Positions 6,299 through 7,026 of a DNA stretch of 7,026 nucleotides are shown in pieces (within the stretch, counting starts at the first letter, position 1; each line of letters opens with the position of its first letter). Source of the DNA: Holophaga sp. (GTDB taxonomy: Bacteria > Acidobacteriota > Holophagae > Holophagales > Holophagaceae); assembly GCA_031292735.1 (NCBI GenBank), contig JARLGP010000270.1, positions 1-7,026 of the forward strand, given 5' to 3'. The position numbers were made by a program, and so were the translations under genes. The notes beneath the pieces are model-generated. The model saw only the letters and a list, made by a program, of their open reading frames with translations, had not been told where the DNA came from and made no database searches.

Positions 6299-7026
6299 AT
6301 GCTCGCCTGTGTTCCTTGCTGGTGGCGGGGGGCGTCGTTCTGGCGGGGATCCAGTCTGGATCTCTCCACGGAGCCGCCCTCGATGTCGTTACTCCCACCA
6401 GCCCGATCATCCCCACCTTGAAGGGCGCGGCCTTCCTTCCCGCCCCGGGCGAGGGGGCCACGCTGCAGCTGGCCATTCCCGGTTTCCAGGGCGTCCCCAG
6501 GCTGCAGGTGCTCAGCCATCCCAGCAGGATCGTGGTGGACCTGCCCGGCGTCGACCGCGGCCCGGGCCTTACCCGGAAAGTCCTGAAGGGGCTCAGCAAC
6601 CGCCAGGTGCTCCGCCTGCGGGTGGCCCAGAACTCGGTGAAGCCCGAACTGACCCGGGTGGTGCTGGAAGTGATCCCCGGCACCCGGGCCGAGGTGAACA
6701 GTGACGCCGCCGGGGTCAGCATCCTCCTGAACCCGGGGAAGGGGCCGATCCATGCCCTGCTGGCCCAGGCCAACCCTCCGGTGGCGGCGCCCGCGCCGGT
6801 CCAGCCGGTGCCCGCCCTGCCGGCCATCGCCGCCGTTCCGGTGCTGACCGCTCCCGCTGTTCCGGTGTTGACCGCCCCTGCCGTTCCGGTGTTGACCGCC
6901 CCTGCCGTTCCGGTGTTGACCGCACCTGCCGTTCCGGTGGCTGCCGTTCCCGCCGAGGTCGCGCCGGCCCCCGTCGCCGCGCCGCCTGCGCCGGTCCAGC
7001 CGGTGCCCGCCCTGCCGGCCATCGCC
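6295..7026 (+). CDS. pilQ: Type IV pilus secretin PilQ, N-terminal part (AMIN domain and repeat linker), cut by window edge
   Basis: Translation from ATG at 6295 gives 244 codons that stay open to the window end. Residues 1-28 form a signal peptide (MNARLCSLLVAGGVVLAG core, likely cut after HGA). Residues about 55-147 look like an AMIN domain, the peptidoglycan-binding module at the N-terminus of PilQ: LQLAIPGFQG, then LSHPSRIVVDLPGV (73-86), then TRVVLEVIPG and GVSILLNP. From about 160 the protein becomes Pro/Ala/Val-rich, with four VPVLTAPA units and a repeated APVQPVPALPAIA segment. The secretin N-domains and beta-barrel pore should lie beyond the edge. PilQ forms the outer-membrane pore through which the pilus fibre passes. 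GAGGAGG (6281-6287) lies seven bases before the start, which overlaps the pilP stop by ATGA. The gene-order position after pilMNOP supports the name; the catalytic-type proof (secretin domain) is not visible here. Confidence 0.9.
   Translation, partial: MNARLCSLLVAGGVVLAGIQSGSLHGAALDVVTPTSPIIPTLKGAAFLPAPGEGATLQLAIPGFQGVPRLQVLSHPSRIVVDLPGVDRGPGLTRKVLKGLSNRQVLRLRVAQNSVKPELTRVVLEVIPGTRAEVNSDAAGVSILLNPGKGPIHALLAQANPPVAAPAPVQPVPALPAIAAVPVLTAPAVPVLTAPAVPVLTAPAVPVLTAPAVPVAAVPAEVAPAPVAAPPAPVQPVPALPAIA
6793..7026 (+). repeat. 39-bp direct repeat, two copies 195 bp apart, in pilQ
   Basis: An identical 39-base segment occurs at 6793-6831 and 6988-7026, both in the pilQ frame and both encoding APVQPVPALPAIA. 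The offset is exactly 195 bases (65 codons). The second copy ends exactly at the window edge, so its true right end is unknown, and the identity may continue into another copy of the 24-bp array. Confidence 0.9.
6835..6945 (+). repeat. 24-bp tandem repeat in pilQ, four units plus a partial
   Basis: Units lie at 6835-6858, 6859-6882, 6883-6906 and 6907-6930, each close to GTTCCGGTGTTGACCGCC followed by CCTGCC, and each encodes VPVLTAPA (residues 181-212). Units 2 and 3 are identical, unit 4 differs by one base, and unit 1 by a few. A partial fifth unit (6931-6945) reads GTTCCGGTG and then diverges. The unit is eight codons long, so gain or loss of copies keeps the reading frame. Confidence 0.93.

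Noticed and set aside
6835..6945. Regular repeats considered as a CRISPR array
   Set aside because: Units are directly tandem with no spacers and encode VPVLTAPA in the pilQ frame.
6288..7022. Minus-strand Gly/Ala/Thr-rich repetitive frame that looks like a glycine-rich surface protein
   Set aside because: The repeats are the complement of the pilQ linker repeats; no signal peptide or domain supports it.

Overview
This is a GC-rich bacterial chromosomal window with two gene blocks that diverge from a 189-base intergenic stretch (1743-1931). The gene content (a GatA-type amidotransferase, a lipoyl-domain E2, and a pilMNOPQ cluster with Ala/Pro-rich, non-lipoprotein PilP) fits a Gram-negative, diderm, type IV-piliated bacterium. 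My best guess is Acidobacteriota (Holophaga/Geothrix-like). That is an inference from overall style, not from any marker gene, and deltaproteobacterial-type lineages remain possible.

Left block (minus strand, 1-1742). gatA encodes the glutamine-hydrolysing A subunit of the tRNA-dependent amidotransferase. It is followed after 11 bases by the start of a 2-oxoacid dehydrogenase E2 (dihydrolipoamide acyltransferase), which runs off the left edge after its lipoyl domain. The E2 ribosome binding site overlaps the gatA stop codon, so the two are probably translated from one mRNA. gatB and gatC are not in the window.

Right block (plus strand, 1932-7026). First comes a small soluble J-domain/TPR protein and, two bases after its stop, a PP2C-type protein serine/threonine phosphatase with all metal-binding aspartates. 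After an 83-base gap with a plausible sigma70-like promoter comes a compact type IV pilus alignment operon: pilM (actin-like cytoplasmic ATPase), pilN and pilO (single-pass inner-membrane partners), pilP (periplasmic link) and pilQ (outer-membrane secretin, N-terminal part only). pilM/pilN and pilP/pilQ overlap by ATGA; pilN/pilO and pilO/pilP are separated by 8 and 6 bases. PilM-PilN-PilO-PilP-PilQ form the chain that connects the cytoplasmic pilus motor to the secretin pore.

Most notable points: an in-frame 24-bp repeat array inside pilQ, nested in a larger 195-bp direct repeat cut by the window edge; a second short repeat array (21 bp) in pilP; a PilP with no cysteine and therefore no lipobox; and a coupled J-domain/phosphatase pair placed directly ahead of the pilus operon, which may be an unexplored control module. 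No RNA genes, insertion sequences, CRISPR arrays or clear intrinsic terminators were seen.
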